A DNA stretch of 17,306 nucleotides from an uncultured Campylobacter sp. (GCF_938030815.1 NZ_CALHII010000136.1:1-17306); one strand, 5' to 3'; shown: positions 7,380 through 14,867, counted from the stretch's first letter. The notes: generated by a model not told the origin, from the letters alone. Program-made: numbers and translations.

Positions 7380-9382
7380 ACTACGATGAATACAGATCCA
7401 CGGTAGATACGCTAAATGCGTGGGCGCGGGCATATTACACCGACGATAAGCCGATCGCGAGCGACGAGGAGTACGACGAGCTTTATTCGCAAGTGGAGAA
7501 ATTCGAGGAGCAAAACCCCGCGCTGGCGCTGCCGTACTCGCCTACACGGCGCATCGGAGGCGCGATCAGCGAGGGCTTTTCCAAGCTCGCTCACGGCGCG
7601 CAGATGTGGTCGATGGAGGATATTTTTGGCGACGCGGACCTTTTGGCGTGGCTAGCTCGCGGCGAAAAGGGCGGCGCGCAGTTTTACGTCGAGCCGAAAT
7701 TTGACGGCGCGAGCTTAAATTTGACCTACGAAGGCGGCGTGCTGATAAGCGCGGCGACGCGCGGCGACGGGCTTATAGGCGAGGACGTGACGCAAAACGC
7801 AAGAGCTATCAAATCGGTGCCGCTTCAGATCCCCTACGCGGGAAGGATCGAGATCCGCGGCGAGACGCTGATCGCAAAGAGCGATTTTGACGCGCTAAAC
7901 GATGAGCGCGCCGCAAACGGCGAGAGCCTGTTTTCAAACCCGCGCAACGCCGCCGCAGGCAGCCTGCGCCAGCTGGATAGCGCGATCGTAGCGAAGCGGA
8001 AGCTAAAATTTATCCCGTGGGGGGTGGGCGAGCATTCGTTAAGCTTTGCGCTGCACTCGCAGATAATGGAGTTCGTGCGCAGTCTCGGCTTTTTGCGCGA
8101 CGAGTTTTGCCGTATCTGCTCGGATGTAAGCGAGATCAGGAGCGCATACGAGGCGCTGCACATGCTGCGCGCGAGCAAAGATCTGATGCTTGACGGCATG
8201 GTAATCCGAGTAAATGAGCTTTCAAAGTGCGCACAGATGGGCTATACGGTGAAATTTCCGCGCTTTATGGTCGCGTATAAATTCCCCGCGGTCGAAAAGG
8301 TAACGCGGCTGCGCGAGATCAATCTGCAGGTCGGCCGCACCGGCGCGGTAACCCCCGTAGCCGTCGTAGATAGCGTAAACATCGACGGCGCGAACGTTTC
8401 AAACGCGACGCTTCATAATTTCGACGAGATCGCGCGGCTGGGGCTGATGAAAAACGACTTCGTGGGCATCATCCGCAGCGGCGACGTGATCCCGAAGATC
8501 ACGAGCGTTTACAAACAGCGCAGAGACGGCACGCAGAGCGAAATTTCGCGCCCGGATCACTGCCCGGTTTGTGGCGAGAGGCTGCTTGACGAAGGCGCGC
8601 TCATAAAGTGTCAAAACCTCGATTGCAAGGCGCGAGTGATAGGCTCGCTGATCTATTTCTGCTCTAAAAAATGCATGAATATCGAAGGCTTAAGCGACGC
8701 GACGATCACGCAGCTTTTTGAAAGCGGCAAAATTTCAAAGATTGGCGACATTTACGCCCTCGGCGCGCAGGATTTGGCGGATCTTGAGGGCTTCGCGGAT
8801 AAAAAAATTTCAAACCTTTTGGGCGCGATAAATGCAAGCAAAAATGCGCCACTTGAGCGCTTCATCGCTTCTTTGGGGATCGAGCACATCGGCGAGGTGG
8901 CCGCGCGCAAGATAGCCGCGGCGTTTGGGCAGGATTGGCTGGATGCGAGCGAGGATGAAATTTTGCGCCTGGAGGGCTTTGGAGAGGCGATGGCAAGGAG
9001 CCTAGCGGAGTTTTGCAAGATAAATCGCGAAAAAATTCTAAATTTAAGCGAAATCATCAACCCGCGCCCGCCCGAGATACAGACTACCAAAAGCGCTTTC
9101 ACGGACCGCAGCGTCGTTATCACCGGCACGCTCAGCCGTCCGCGCGACGAGTTTAAGACCAGGCTTTTGGCGATGGGCGCGAAGGTGCAGGGCTCGGTAT
9201 CTGCTAAGACCGACTTCGTGCTTGCGGGAGAGGACGCCGGCTCCAAGCTGCAAAAAGCTCACTCACTCGGCGTGCGGGTGATCGACGAGAGCGAGTTTGA
9301 AACGCTTGCGAGCCCAGCGACGCCCGGCGCAAATTCACCCGACAAGAGCGAGCCTGAAGCGCTCGCGGGGAGCGGCGAGTGA
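7376..9382 (+). CDS. ligA: NAD-dependent DNA ligase
   Basis: 668-residue enzyme that seals nicks in DNA replication and repair using NAD. Order: Ia domain with YYTDDKPIASDEEYD (20-34), which binds NAD; adenylation domain with the nucleophile K108 in KFDGA; NPRNAAAGSLRQLD; an OB fold (QVGRTGAVTPVAVV region); a zinc finger with C396, C399, C412 and C417; helix-hairpin-helix repeats; and a BRCT domain from about 575 to 648 (VVITGTLSRPRDEFK). The last 20 or so residues, rich in Pro, Ser, Ala and Gly, form an extra tail. There is no good Shine-Dalgarno before the ATG, which overlaps the stop of the 45-codon ORF. The stop overlaps a GTG that opens the next ORF. Confidence 0.97.
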   Translation: MNYDEYRSTVDTLNAWARAYYTDDKPIASDEEYDELYSQVEKFEEQNPALALPYSPTRRIGGAISEGFSKLAHGAQMWSMEDIFGDADLLAWLARGEKGGAQFYVEPKFDGASLNLTYEGGVLISAATRGDGLIGEDVTQNARAIKSVPLQIPYAGRIEIRGETLIAKSDFDALNDERAANGESLFSNPRNAAAGSLRQLDSAIVAKRKLKFIPWGVGEHSLSFALHSQIMEFVRSLGFLRDEFCRICSDVSEIRSAYEALHMLRASKDLMLDGMVIRVNELSKCAQMGYTVKFPRFMVAYKFPAVEKVTRLREINLQVGRTGAVTPVAVVDSVNIDGANVSNATLHNFDEIARLGLMKNDFVGIIRSGDVIPKITSVYKQRRDGTQSEISRPDHCPVCGERLLDEGALIKCQNLDCKARVIGSLIYFCSKKCMNIEGLSDATITQLFESGKISKIGDIYALGAQDLADLEGFADKKISNLLGAINASKNAPLERFIASLGIEHIGEVAARKIAAAFGQDWLDASEDEILRLEGFGEAMARSLAEFCKINREKILNLSEIINPRPPEIQTTKSAFTDRSVVITGTLSRPRDEFKTRLLAMGAKVQGSVSAKTDFVLAGEDAGSKLQKAHSLGVRVIDESEFETLASPATPGANSPDKSEPEALAGSGE

Positions 9383-9894
9383 AGGTATTTTGTTGGGTGT
9401 CGAACCCGCACTCAGACGGCGCAGGATTAAATTTTAAAAGCAATCTCCGCCCTGCGGCGCTTGCGTGTTTTACGAAACGCGAGAATTTTAAAAATTTTGT
9501 AGCGCACGAGCAAGCGGCAAAAGCGACAAATCGAGAGGCGGTTTCTACGAGACGTACGAGCTATACCTGCAGCGGCGCTAAAACGGCGCGCACGATGCCG
9601 ATAGATACGGCTGCAAGCAAGAATATCTCAAATTTTGCGCCGCTCAAACACTGCGCCGATAGGAAAAATTTTAAAATTTTCGCTAGCGGCAAGATAAAAT
9701 TTACAACGCACGGCGAGCTAAAATTTACAATGCGCGGTATGGTTAAATTTACGGCGCGGCGCAGGCTAAAGTTTGAGCCTTGCGGCACTGCTACGCGCGA
9801 CTTTGCTTTGTGCGATAGAATTTTAAACCCAAAGCCGCGCAAAAGCCGCGCAAGCTTTAAAATTTCATCGCGGCGCGGAGAAAAGACAAAATGA
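9379..9894 (+). CDS. 171-residue ORF with 8-residue repeats between ligA and tlyA
   Basis: Opens with GTG overlapping the ligA stop (GTGA; GGGGAG at 9367-9372 is a possible ribosome-binding site) and closes with TGA overlapping the tlyA ATG (9891-9894). The product is strongly basic, polar, without membrane segments or a known domain. Four copies of an 8-residue unit (LKFTxxGx type) come from a 24-nt DNA repeat at 9695-9790. Much of the rest is built from KNF, KIF and KIL words that are translated AAATTT-type motifs. C. jejuni has an unrelated membrane-protein gene between ligA and tlyA, as I recall. Amino acid composition argues against a folded enzyme; the exact overlaps at both ends argue that an open frame is kept. 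It may be a hypothetical protein or a translated spacer. Confidence 0.4.
   Translation: MKVFCWVSNPHSDGAGLNFKSNLRPAALACFTKRENFKNFVAHEQAAKATNREAVSTRRTSYTCSGAKTARTMPIDTAASKNISNFAPLKHCADRKNFKIFASGKIKFTTHGELKFTMRGMVKFTARRRLKFEPCGTATRDFALCDRILNPKPRKSRASFKISSRRGEKTK
9695..9790 (+). repeat. 24-nt tandem repeat, four copies
   Basis: Copies start at 9695, 9719, 9743 and 9767 with a period of exactly 24 nt. Each opens with TAAAATTTAC or a close variant and continues with a CGCxCGG-type G/C part. The fourth copy has AAAGTTT instead of AAATTT. Since 24 is divisible by three the array reads through as 8-residue units in the 171-codon ORF. The AAATTT cores are therefore spaced every 24 bp. Confidence 0.85.
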
Positions 9895-11105
9895 GATTTG
9901 ATCTGCTCGTCGCAAACACGCTTAAAATCAGCAGAAATCAGGCCGCCGCGCTGATAAAACAGGATAAAATTTTGCTGCGTGGCGCCGTGCAAAACAGACC
10001 CTCCGCGCAGATCGCGCCCGAGCAGAGCGGCGAAATCAGCGCGATTGATCAAATTTACGTAAGCAGGGGCGCGCTCAAGCTTGCAGGCTTTTTGGACGAG
10101 CTTGCCGAAAACGGGCTTTTGGCAAGCTGCAGCGTAAATTTGCCTAACTCGGCGGCAGAAATTTCAAAGCCATGCAGCGGCGCAAAGAGCGCAGATAATA
10201 AATCGACAGCGACGCAAAGAGCGGGTGAGGTAACGACGCAAATTTCAAGCGCAGATTTTGCGGCTACGGATAAAATTTTAGGCGCGGACGAGACGACCGA
10301 AATTCTAAGCGCGACGGCGGCAAAGATCGCAGAAACAAATACCAAGGCGATCCGCAACGTAAAAACTAGCGCCGAGGCGGCGAAGCTTTTACAAACCGGT
10401 ACAGGCAAGCACACGGTGGAATTTTTACAGATGAGCACAGGCGCCGAGACGGCAGGGCTTTTGCAAGCGAACGCAGGCGCCGAGACGGCAGAGATTTCAA
10501 ATGCGGCAGAAGCCTCCAAATCGGGCGGCAAGGCGGGCGCGCGCTGCAGTGAAGGCAGCGCGAAGCTAGCACAAACAAAGCCCTCGCAAAAAGATATTTT
10601 AAATTTAGCGGGAGTCGATGTTTTGGACGTGGGCAGCAGCACGGGCGGATTCGTGCAGATTTTATTGCAGCGCGGTACAAAGATCGTAACCGCGCTTGAT
10701 GTTGGCAGCTCTCAACTAAGCGAAATTTTGCGGCGCGATCCTCGCGTGATCGTACGCGAAAACACCGACATCAGGGAGTTTGAAAGTGAGAAAAAATTTG
10801 ATCTAATTACCTGCGACGTGAGCTTCATCTCGCTAAATTTGATCCTAGAAAGCCTCGCGCGCCTTGCAAAAAGCGCTCTCATCGTGCTATTTAAGCCGCA
10901 ATTTGAGGTGGGCGTGGAGATCAAGCGAAATAAAAAAGGCGTGCTTAAGGACGAAAAAGCGGTGCGTGCCGCGCGAGCAAAATTTGAGCGGCTATGCGCC
11001 GAGCTGGGGCTTGCTGTGCTGCACGCTAGCGCCTGCAAAATCACGGGTAAAGAGGGAAATAGGGAATTTTTCTATCTTCTAAAAAGGATGAACGATGAAA
11101 TTTAA
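9891..11105 (+). CDS. tlyA: TlyA-family 2'-O-rRNA methyltransferase with a long insertion
   Basis: 404 residues, against roughly 250 for the C. jejuni protein. An N-terminal S4 RNA-binding domain (RFDLLVANTLKISRNQA, 2-18, through VSRGALKL, 57-64) is followed by a low-complexity insertion at about 80-236. Then comes an FtsJ-like SAM methyltransferase domain: VLDVGSSTGGF (244-254), CDVSFISL (308-315), VLFKPQFEVG (332-341) and GNREFF (389-394). The K-D-K-E catalytic set is K63, D309, K335 and E392. Family members methylate ribose of 16S and/or 23S rRNA; loss is linked to capreomycin resistance elsewhere. The insertion contains four 12-residue repeats. The start overlaps the preceding ORF stop (ATGA); the stop overlaps the lipocalin gene by 11 bp. 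Confidence 0.92.
   Translation: MRFDLLVANTLKISRNQAAALIKQDKILLRGAVQNRPSAQIAPEQSGEISAIDQIYVSRGALKLAGFLDELAENGLLASCSVNLPNSAAEISKPCSGAKSADNKSTATQRAGEVTTQISSADFAATDKILGADETTEILSATAAKIAETNTKAIRNVKTSAEAAKLLQTGTGKHTVEFLQMSTGAETAGLLQANAGAETAEISNAAEASKSGGKAGARCSEGSAKLAQTKPSQKDILNLAGVDVLDVGSSTGGFVQILLQRGTKIVTALDVGSSQLSEILRRDPRVIVRENTDIREFESEKKFDLITCDVSFISLNLILESLARLAKSALIVLFKPQFEVGVEIKRNKKGVLKDEKAVRAARAKFERLCAELGLAVLHASACKITGKEGNREFFYLLKRMNDEI
10365..10508 (+). repeat. 36-nt tandem repeat inside tlyA, four copies
   Basis: Units start at 10365, 10401, 10437 and 10473. The last two share the exact 18-mer CAGGCGCCGAGACGGCAG (from 10438 and 10474); the first two are diverged. They encode 12-residue units approximating TGAETAxLLQxx at TlyA residues 159-206, between the S4 and methyltransferase domains. 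The second unit carries an in-frame GGAATTTT. Confidence 0.85.
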
Positions 11106-11607
11106 AAACTTAATTATATTGGCGTTTTGCGCGCTATTTTTGGGCTCATGCGCTAAAAGCTTAAACCCCAAAGCGCCGATCGTAAAAAACTTCGACATAG
11201 CTAAATTTAGCGGCGGCTGGTATGAGATCGCCCGTATGAAGGGCGGCGGCGAGCTGCAAAACACCGCGTACGAGTGCTTTATCGATAAAAACTCCACGAT
11301 CAATCTTTTAAAAACCGCCAAAACAAGCTCAGGTAAAATCGAAAACGAGCAGCACGTGTTGGAGTTTGCGGGCGATAAAAACGTAGGTCTGCTCTATCAA
11401 AAAGGTCTGATTTCCGACTCCCTCTACCGCGTGGCGCAGGTGGACGGCGACTATCGCTACGCCCTGATCTTCGGCGCCGATACGAGTGAGCTTTACATTC
11501 TCTCGCGCACCAAAACCCTGCCCGAGCCGATCCGCATCCTATATCTAAAAAAGGCGAAGCATAGCGGTTACGACACCAAAAAAATCGTCTGGACGAAGCA
11601 GCAATAA
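11095..11607 (+). CDS. Outer-membrane lipocalin-family lipoprotein (Blc-like)
   Basis: 170 residues with a lipoprotein signal peptide: basic start, hydrophobic core at about 6-16, and lipobox LGSC with the lipidated C19. The mature part has the lipocalin fold marks: FDIAKFSGGWYEIAR (33-47, GxWYEIAR), an N-T-A-Y-E-C segment, and YRYALIFGADTSELYILSR, which matches the closing strands of bacterial lipocalin Blc. Residue 20 is Ala, with no Asp at position 2 that would suggest inner-membrane retention in enterobacteria. Blc-type proteins bind fatty acids or lysophospholipids; the ligand here is unknown. The ATG lies 11 bp inside the tlyA end with AAAGGA upstream. The stop shares one base with the ribF ATG. 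Confidence 0.9.
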   Translation: MKFKNLIILAFCALFLGSCAKSLNPKAPIVKNFDIAKFSGGWYEIARMKGGGELQNTAYECFIDKNSTINLLKTAKTSSGKIENEQHVLEFAGDKNVGLLYQKGLISDSLYRVAQVDGDYRYALIFGADTSELYILSRTKTLPEPIRILYLKKAKHSGYDTKKIVWTKQQ

Positions 11608-13007
11608 TGGCTAATCAAAAATCATGTAAAGACCATACAGAGGCTTCATTGCGGAATTTTAAAGAGCAAAATTTTGTAGCGCAGAATTCCAGCTTGAAAA
11701 ATTTTACGGAACAGAATTTCACAAGCAATGGAGAAAATTCATCTCAAAATATCAAACGCCCAAGGCAAGAGTTGAGTGAAAACAAAGCCGGCGATGCGCA
11801 CCGCGCAGATGAAGCAGACACCGACACCTCTTGCAGCAATGAAACGACTTTTGGCAGTAAAACGGCTTATAACGACACTTGCAGCAATGACGTAGACGTG
11901 CAAGCTCAAGGCACGCTTCCTGCTTGTGCGGAAGTGCTGCGTGCGCGCATAAGCGAGCAGTTCACACGTGGCGAGATTTTCGCAACGCTACAAGGCGCAA
12001 ACCGCGATAATGTGCACGCCGTAGCGATCGGTAACTTCGACGGCATGCACCTTGGACATCAAAAATTATTTGAGCACCTAGGCGAGCACGGCGCAATAAT
12101 CGTAATCCTAGCAGGTGGTGGCACGAAGCTCACCCCTTTTGCGTCGCGGCAGGCTTTTACGGACAAAAAGATTTTTTATTGCGATCTACGCGCTATCAAA
12201 AGCCTTAGCGGAGGCGAATTTATCGCACTTTTAAGGCAGAATTTCATAAATTTACAAAAAATTGTCGTCGGTGAGGATTTTCGGTTCGGGCGCGACAGAG
12301 CGTGGGGTGCGGAGTTTTTGCGGCGCGAATTTAGCGGGCAAACCTGCGTCGTAGGGGAGTTTTGCTTAAGCGGCGGCGGCGTGCATTCAAGCAGGATCAA
12401 AGAGCTTTTATCGCGCGGACGGTGCGAAGAAGCGGCGGAACTTTTGGGGCGAGATTACGAGATCTGCGGGCGGATCGTGCGCGGTCAGGGGCGCGGGGCG
12501 CGGGAGTTCGTAGCGACGCTAAATCTTGATGCCAGCGGCTATTTTATGCCAAAAAGCGGCGTATATGCGACCATGGTGCGCGCCGGAAGCAAGGAATTTG
12601 CAAGCGTGAGCTTCTTGGGGCACAGGCTCAGCACCGACGGAGCTTTTGCGCTTGAAACGCACATTTTAAGGGACTTTGCGGGCTTTGAGGCGGGTTTAAA
12701 TTCCGCACAAGATCGCGCGCCGTGCTGCGGGGGACAAGCCGCACATTTTGCGCAAAATTTAGATGAAATTTCGACGTGTAATTCAGTAGAAATTTCTACA
12801 CAAAATTTTGCGGCGAGCGATAGCTTGGACGCCGAAAATAAAATTTTAGAGGCTGCGGACAAAAACAGCGGCGCGAAATTTGCTTGCGTGAAATTTATAA
12901 AGTTCCTACGTGAAAATCGCAAATTTAGCGATCTAGCGCAGCTTAAAGAGCAAATTTTAAAAGACGTTTCAGAGGCGGAGGCGGTACTACGAAGCCGTAA
13001 ATTTTAA
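11607..13007 (+). CDS. ribF: Bifunctional riboflavin kinase/FAD synthetase with extra segments
   Basis: 466 residues; RibF is usually about 280-310. The FAD synthetase half carries VAIGNFDGMHLGHQ (139-152), VGEDFRFGRDRAWGAEFL (221-238) and SSRIKELL (261-268). The riboflavin kinase half carries GRIVRGQGRGAREFVATLNLD (288-308, replacing the usual GFPTANL), a MPKSGVYAT strand, GHRLSTDGAFALETHIL and a C-terminal KFIKFLRENRKFSDLAQLKEQI. Two parts look added: residues 1 to about 130, polar and without a domain, and about 361-425, rich in Ser/Asn/Ala/Glu. Translation could instead begin downstream (for example GTG near residue 110), but the ATG at 11607 overlaps the lipocalin stop by one base as expected for coupling. 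It makes FMN and FAD from riboflavin. Confidence 0.92.
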   Translation: MANQKSCKDHTEASLRNFKEQNFVAQNSSLKNFTEQNFTSNGENSSQNIKRPRQELSENKAGDAHRADEADTDTSCSNETTFGSKTAYNDTCSNDVDVQAQGTLPACAEVLRARISEQFTRGEIFATLQGANRDNVHAVAIGNFDGMHLGHQKLFEHLGEHGAIIVILAGGGTKLTPFASRQAFTDKKIFYCDLRAIKSLSGGEFIALLRQNFINLQKIVVGEDFRFGRDRAWGAEFLRREFSGQTCVVGEFCLSGGGVHSSRIKELLSRGRCEEAAELLGRDYEICGRIVRGQGRGAREFVATLNLDASGYFMPKSGVYATMVRAGSKEFASVSFLGHRLSTDGAFALETHILRDFAGFEAGLNSAQDRAPCCGGQAAHFAQNLDEISTCNSVEISTQNFAASDSLDAENKILEAADKNSGAKFACVKFIKFLRENRKFSDLAQLKEQILKDVSEAEAVLRSRKF

Positions 13008-13263
13008 TCTACGGCTTGTAAGCTTAAAGATGAAATTTGCGGGCTGTGCGCTTGATTTGATGCGTCTGCCCGCGTTTTGCATCTACGACGCATTAAATGA
13101 GCCGTCTGCGTCGTCCCGTATAAAAGTCGTGTGCCTGCCTCCGAGGATGCTTGGTGCACCGTCTGCGTCTGCGATGCCATATGGGAAGTGTACACAAAAG
13201 CGGCGCGCAAGCCGATAAAAAGTCGTTAAATTTTAACGGCGTGCCGCCTACATGGCTTTAACG

Positions 13264-13292
13264 CACCTTGGGCCTAGGCTTCATGCAAGGTG
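13264..13292. repeat. Inverted repeat CACCTTG/CAAGGTG
   Basis: Seven-base arms flank a 15-nt loop. No T-tract follows in either direction, so it is not an intrinsic terminator. It is about 260 bp past the ribF stop. Confidence 0.45.
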
Positions 13293-13445
13293 AGGCAAGT
13301 GCAAGCTGCGCCGAGAATTGAGAACGATAAAAAATCTTAGTTGTGCTGCAAAGCTTTAAAATTCGGCAGGGCTGAGCTTCCGAGCAAGAGCCAAGCGGCT
13401 AAATTATACGCCTAGCTAAACGCGGGATTTTGTTAAGGGGGTTCC

Positions 13446-13464
13446 ATTTTACGGCGCGTAAAAT
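13446..13464. repeat. Hairpin with 8-bp arms ATTTTACG/CGTAAAAT
   Basis: ATTTTACGGCGCGTAAAAT has perfect 8-base arms around a GCG loop. The right arm is the recurring GCGTAAAAT spacer word of this window, so the hairpin is two such words facing each other. No T-tract follows. Confidence 0.55.
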
Positions 13465-13858
13465 CGCAAAATGGGCGCGAAATTCTACCAATATAGCTTT
13501 GGCTATGCTTTTAGTTTAAGTTCGTAATTAAAGAATTTAAAGGAGCTGTTTTGGCAGCGTGAGATTTGGCGACGTAAAATTAATGCTGCAAAAATACGGC
13601 GTAGAATTTTAAAGATGTATTTGCACGGCGCGGAATTTTAGAGTCTGTCAAGCAAGACGTGAAATTTAATCATGCATCGAGCGTATCTGGGCTAGAAGTG
13701 GGCACAAACTGAGATGCAGCTCGCTTGCATCAAAAGCGCCCATGCTGCGTTTATAAATTTAGGTATGCTTCGCGCGAGGCAAACTAAGCGCAAAAATTCC
13801 ATGCGTAGCGATCGCAAATAGAGTGTCGCATAAATGCAGAAAGCACGACGTGAGAATT

Positions 13859-13877
13859 CTACGCTTAGCATGCGTAG
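13859..13877. repeat. Inverted repeat CTACGC/GCGTAG upstream of cmoA
   Basis: CTACGCTTAGCATGCGTAG has six-base arms and a 7-nt loop. It ends 4 bp before a TATAAA (13882-13887) that could be the cmoA -10 box. That position would suit an operator, but the same ATGCGTAG word also occurs near 13801, so it may be ordinary spacer repetition. Confidence 0.4.
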
Positions 13878-13881
13878 GAAG

Positions 13882-13887
13882 TATAAA
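13882..13887 (+). promoter_or_regulatory. Candidate -10 box for cmoA
   Basis: TATAAA lies 38 bp before the cmoA ATG. Campylobacter housekeeping promoters have a conserved -10 and little -35, so its absence upstream is not disqualifying. Support is sequence resemblance only. Confidence 0.35.
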
Positions 13888-13925
13888 TCGAGTGCTGCGC
13901 GAATAGCAAAACTAAAAGGAAACGG

Positions 13926-14630
13926 ATGAAAGACGAAATTTTTAAAGAGCCTATCAAAAAACAGTTTGAGTTTGACGCCAGCGTCGCGTCGGTTTTTGAT
14001 GATATGATCGGGCGCAGCGTGCCGTTTTATGAGGCTAGCACGCGGCTTAGCAGCGAGCTTTTAGCACGTATACTGCCGCAAAAGGCGCGCGTGATCGATC
14101 TTGGCTGCTCGACTGCGACCGCGCTGCTGGCGCTGTTTGCGCTGCGTCCCGATCTGCGGTTGTGCGGCATCGACAGCTCGGAGGCGATGATACAAAACGC
14201 CCGCGCCAAGGCGGCAGCATTCGGCGCGAAGCTCGAGCTTGGCGTATCGGACGTGCTGGATGCGAGCCTCGAAGACTGCGACGCCGTGATTTTAAACTAC
14301 ACCCTGCAGTTCATCAGACCGCCGCGCCGAGCCGCGCTCGTGAGCAAAATTTACGACGGATTGCGCGAGGGCGGGGTTTTGATCTTTAGCGAAAAGATTA
14401 TCTACGAAGAGCCTGCGCTCGCGCGTCAGATGATCGAAATTTACGAGGATTACAAGCGCGCGCAGGGCTATTCGCGCTACGAGATCGCGCAAAAACGCGA
14501 GGCGCTTGAAAACGTGCTTGTGCCCTACACTGAGGCGGAAAACCGCGCCTTGGCGCTAAGCGCGGGCTTTAAGCGCGTCGAGAGCATCTTTAAATGGGCG
14601 AATTTTATGAGCTTTGCGGCGTTTAAATAA
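13926..14630 (+). CDS. cmoA: Carboxy-SAM synthase
   Basis: 234-residue cytoplasmic enzyme of the SAM methyltransferase fold that makes carboxy-S-adenosylmethionine from SAM and prephenate. CmoB uses the product to form 5-carboxymethoxyuridine at tRNA wobble position 34. Marks are FDASVASVFDDMIGRSVPFY (16-35), VIDLGCSTATAL (56-67, SAM loop), GIDSSEAMI (81-89), LNYTLQFI (123-130), FSEKI (154-158) and QKREALENVLVPYT (189-202). Length matches the family. AAAAGGA lies about 5 bp before the ATG. C. jejuni also has this gene after ribF, as I recall. No terminator with a T-tract directly follows. Confidence 0.93.
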   Translation: MKDEIFKEPIKKQFEFDASVASVFDDMIGRSVPFYEASTRLSSELLARILPQKARVIDLGCSTATALLALFALRPDLRLCGIDSSEAMIQNARAKAAAFGAKLELGVSDVLDASLEDCDAVILNYTLQFIRPPRRAALVSKIYDGLREGGVLIFSEKIIYEEPALARQMIEIYEDYKRAQGYSRYEIAQKREALENVLVPYTEAENRALALSAGFKRVESIFKWANFMSFAAFK

Positions 14631-14754
14631 AAGTTCAAATTGCAAGAAGCAAAATTATTTTTAAAAAATTCCAAAAAACGGAATTCTACGAGCCGCCCTA
14701 TTTTTGGCGGCATAGTAAAGCTTATCCAAATTTTTGGAATTTGACAATTAAATT

Positions 14755-14781
14755 TTGATACAAATAACGCGAATGTATAAT
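14755..14781 (+). promoter_or_regulatory. Orphan sigma-70-like promoter candidate
   Basis: TTGATA (14755-14760) and a perfect TATAAT (14776-14781) are separated by 15 bp; TG sits directly before the TATAAT. A TTGACA at 14741-14746 is too far away to pair with it. No plus-strand gene follows, since rpsO is read toward it. Transcription would run through a bulged hairpin (CGGC..GCCG around GATAAAATTTATC, 14799-14822) and the palindrome at 14868-14891. It may therefore drive a small RNA, or be chance in A/T-rich DNA. Confidence 0.35.
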
Positions 14782-14867
14782 TCTGGCTGTATGCAAGACG
14801 GCGCAGATAAAATTTATCGCCGCTCGTAATTTCAACATTCCGTAGCAGACGCGAACCATTGAAATTT

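Larger units (their letters stand above)
13008..13925. other. 918-bp gene-free spacer between ribF and cmoA
   Basis: No frame here resembles a protein; the 62-codon plus frame from 13030 lacks a ribosome-binding site and shows arbitrary composition. I found no tRNA or recognisable structural RNA. Contents are several inverted repeats (annotated separately), a palindrome CGTTAAATTTTAACG (13224-13238), three related GTCTGC-containing words at about 13070-13170, and a sequence TTTAAAGGAGCTG (13537-13549) that resembles a ribosome-binding site but leads only to TTGGCAGCGTGA. RAATTY words and GCGTAGAATTTTA-like units recur from 13480 on. It may be a decayed gene plus accumulated spacer repeats. 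Confidence 0.6.

Noticed and set aside
9561..10052. 163-codon minus-strand frame opposite the 171-codon ORF
   Set aside because: Overlaps the conserved S4 domain of tlyA on the other strand and has no operon context; the plus frame fits the neighbours better.
9695..10508. CRISPR array
   Set aside because: The 24- and 36-nt periods are contiguous tandem units in coding frames without unique spacers, and no cas gene is near.
10055..10642. 195-codon minus-strand frame opposite tlyA
   Set aside because: It mirrors the stop-poor low-complexity insertion of tlyA; the repetitive Ala/Ser/Val protein is a reflection of the repeats.
13030..13218. 62-codon plus-strand frame after ribF
   Set aside because: No ribosome-binding site, arbitrary composition rich in rare residues, no family resemblance; treated as spacer.
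13008..13925. tRNA or known structural RNA in the long spacer
   Set aside because: No T-loop GTTCGA-type sequence with matching acceptor arms, and no recognisable SRP, 6S, RNase P or tmRNA core by eye.
14741..14746. TTGACA as the -35 partner of TATAAT at 14776
   Set aside because: The gap is 29 bp, far beyond the usable spacing; TTGATA at 14755 is the better partner.
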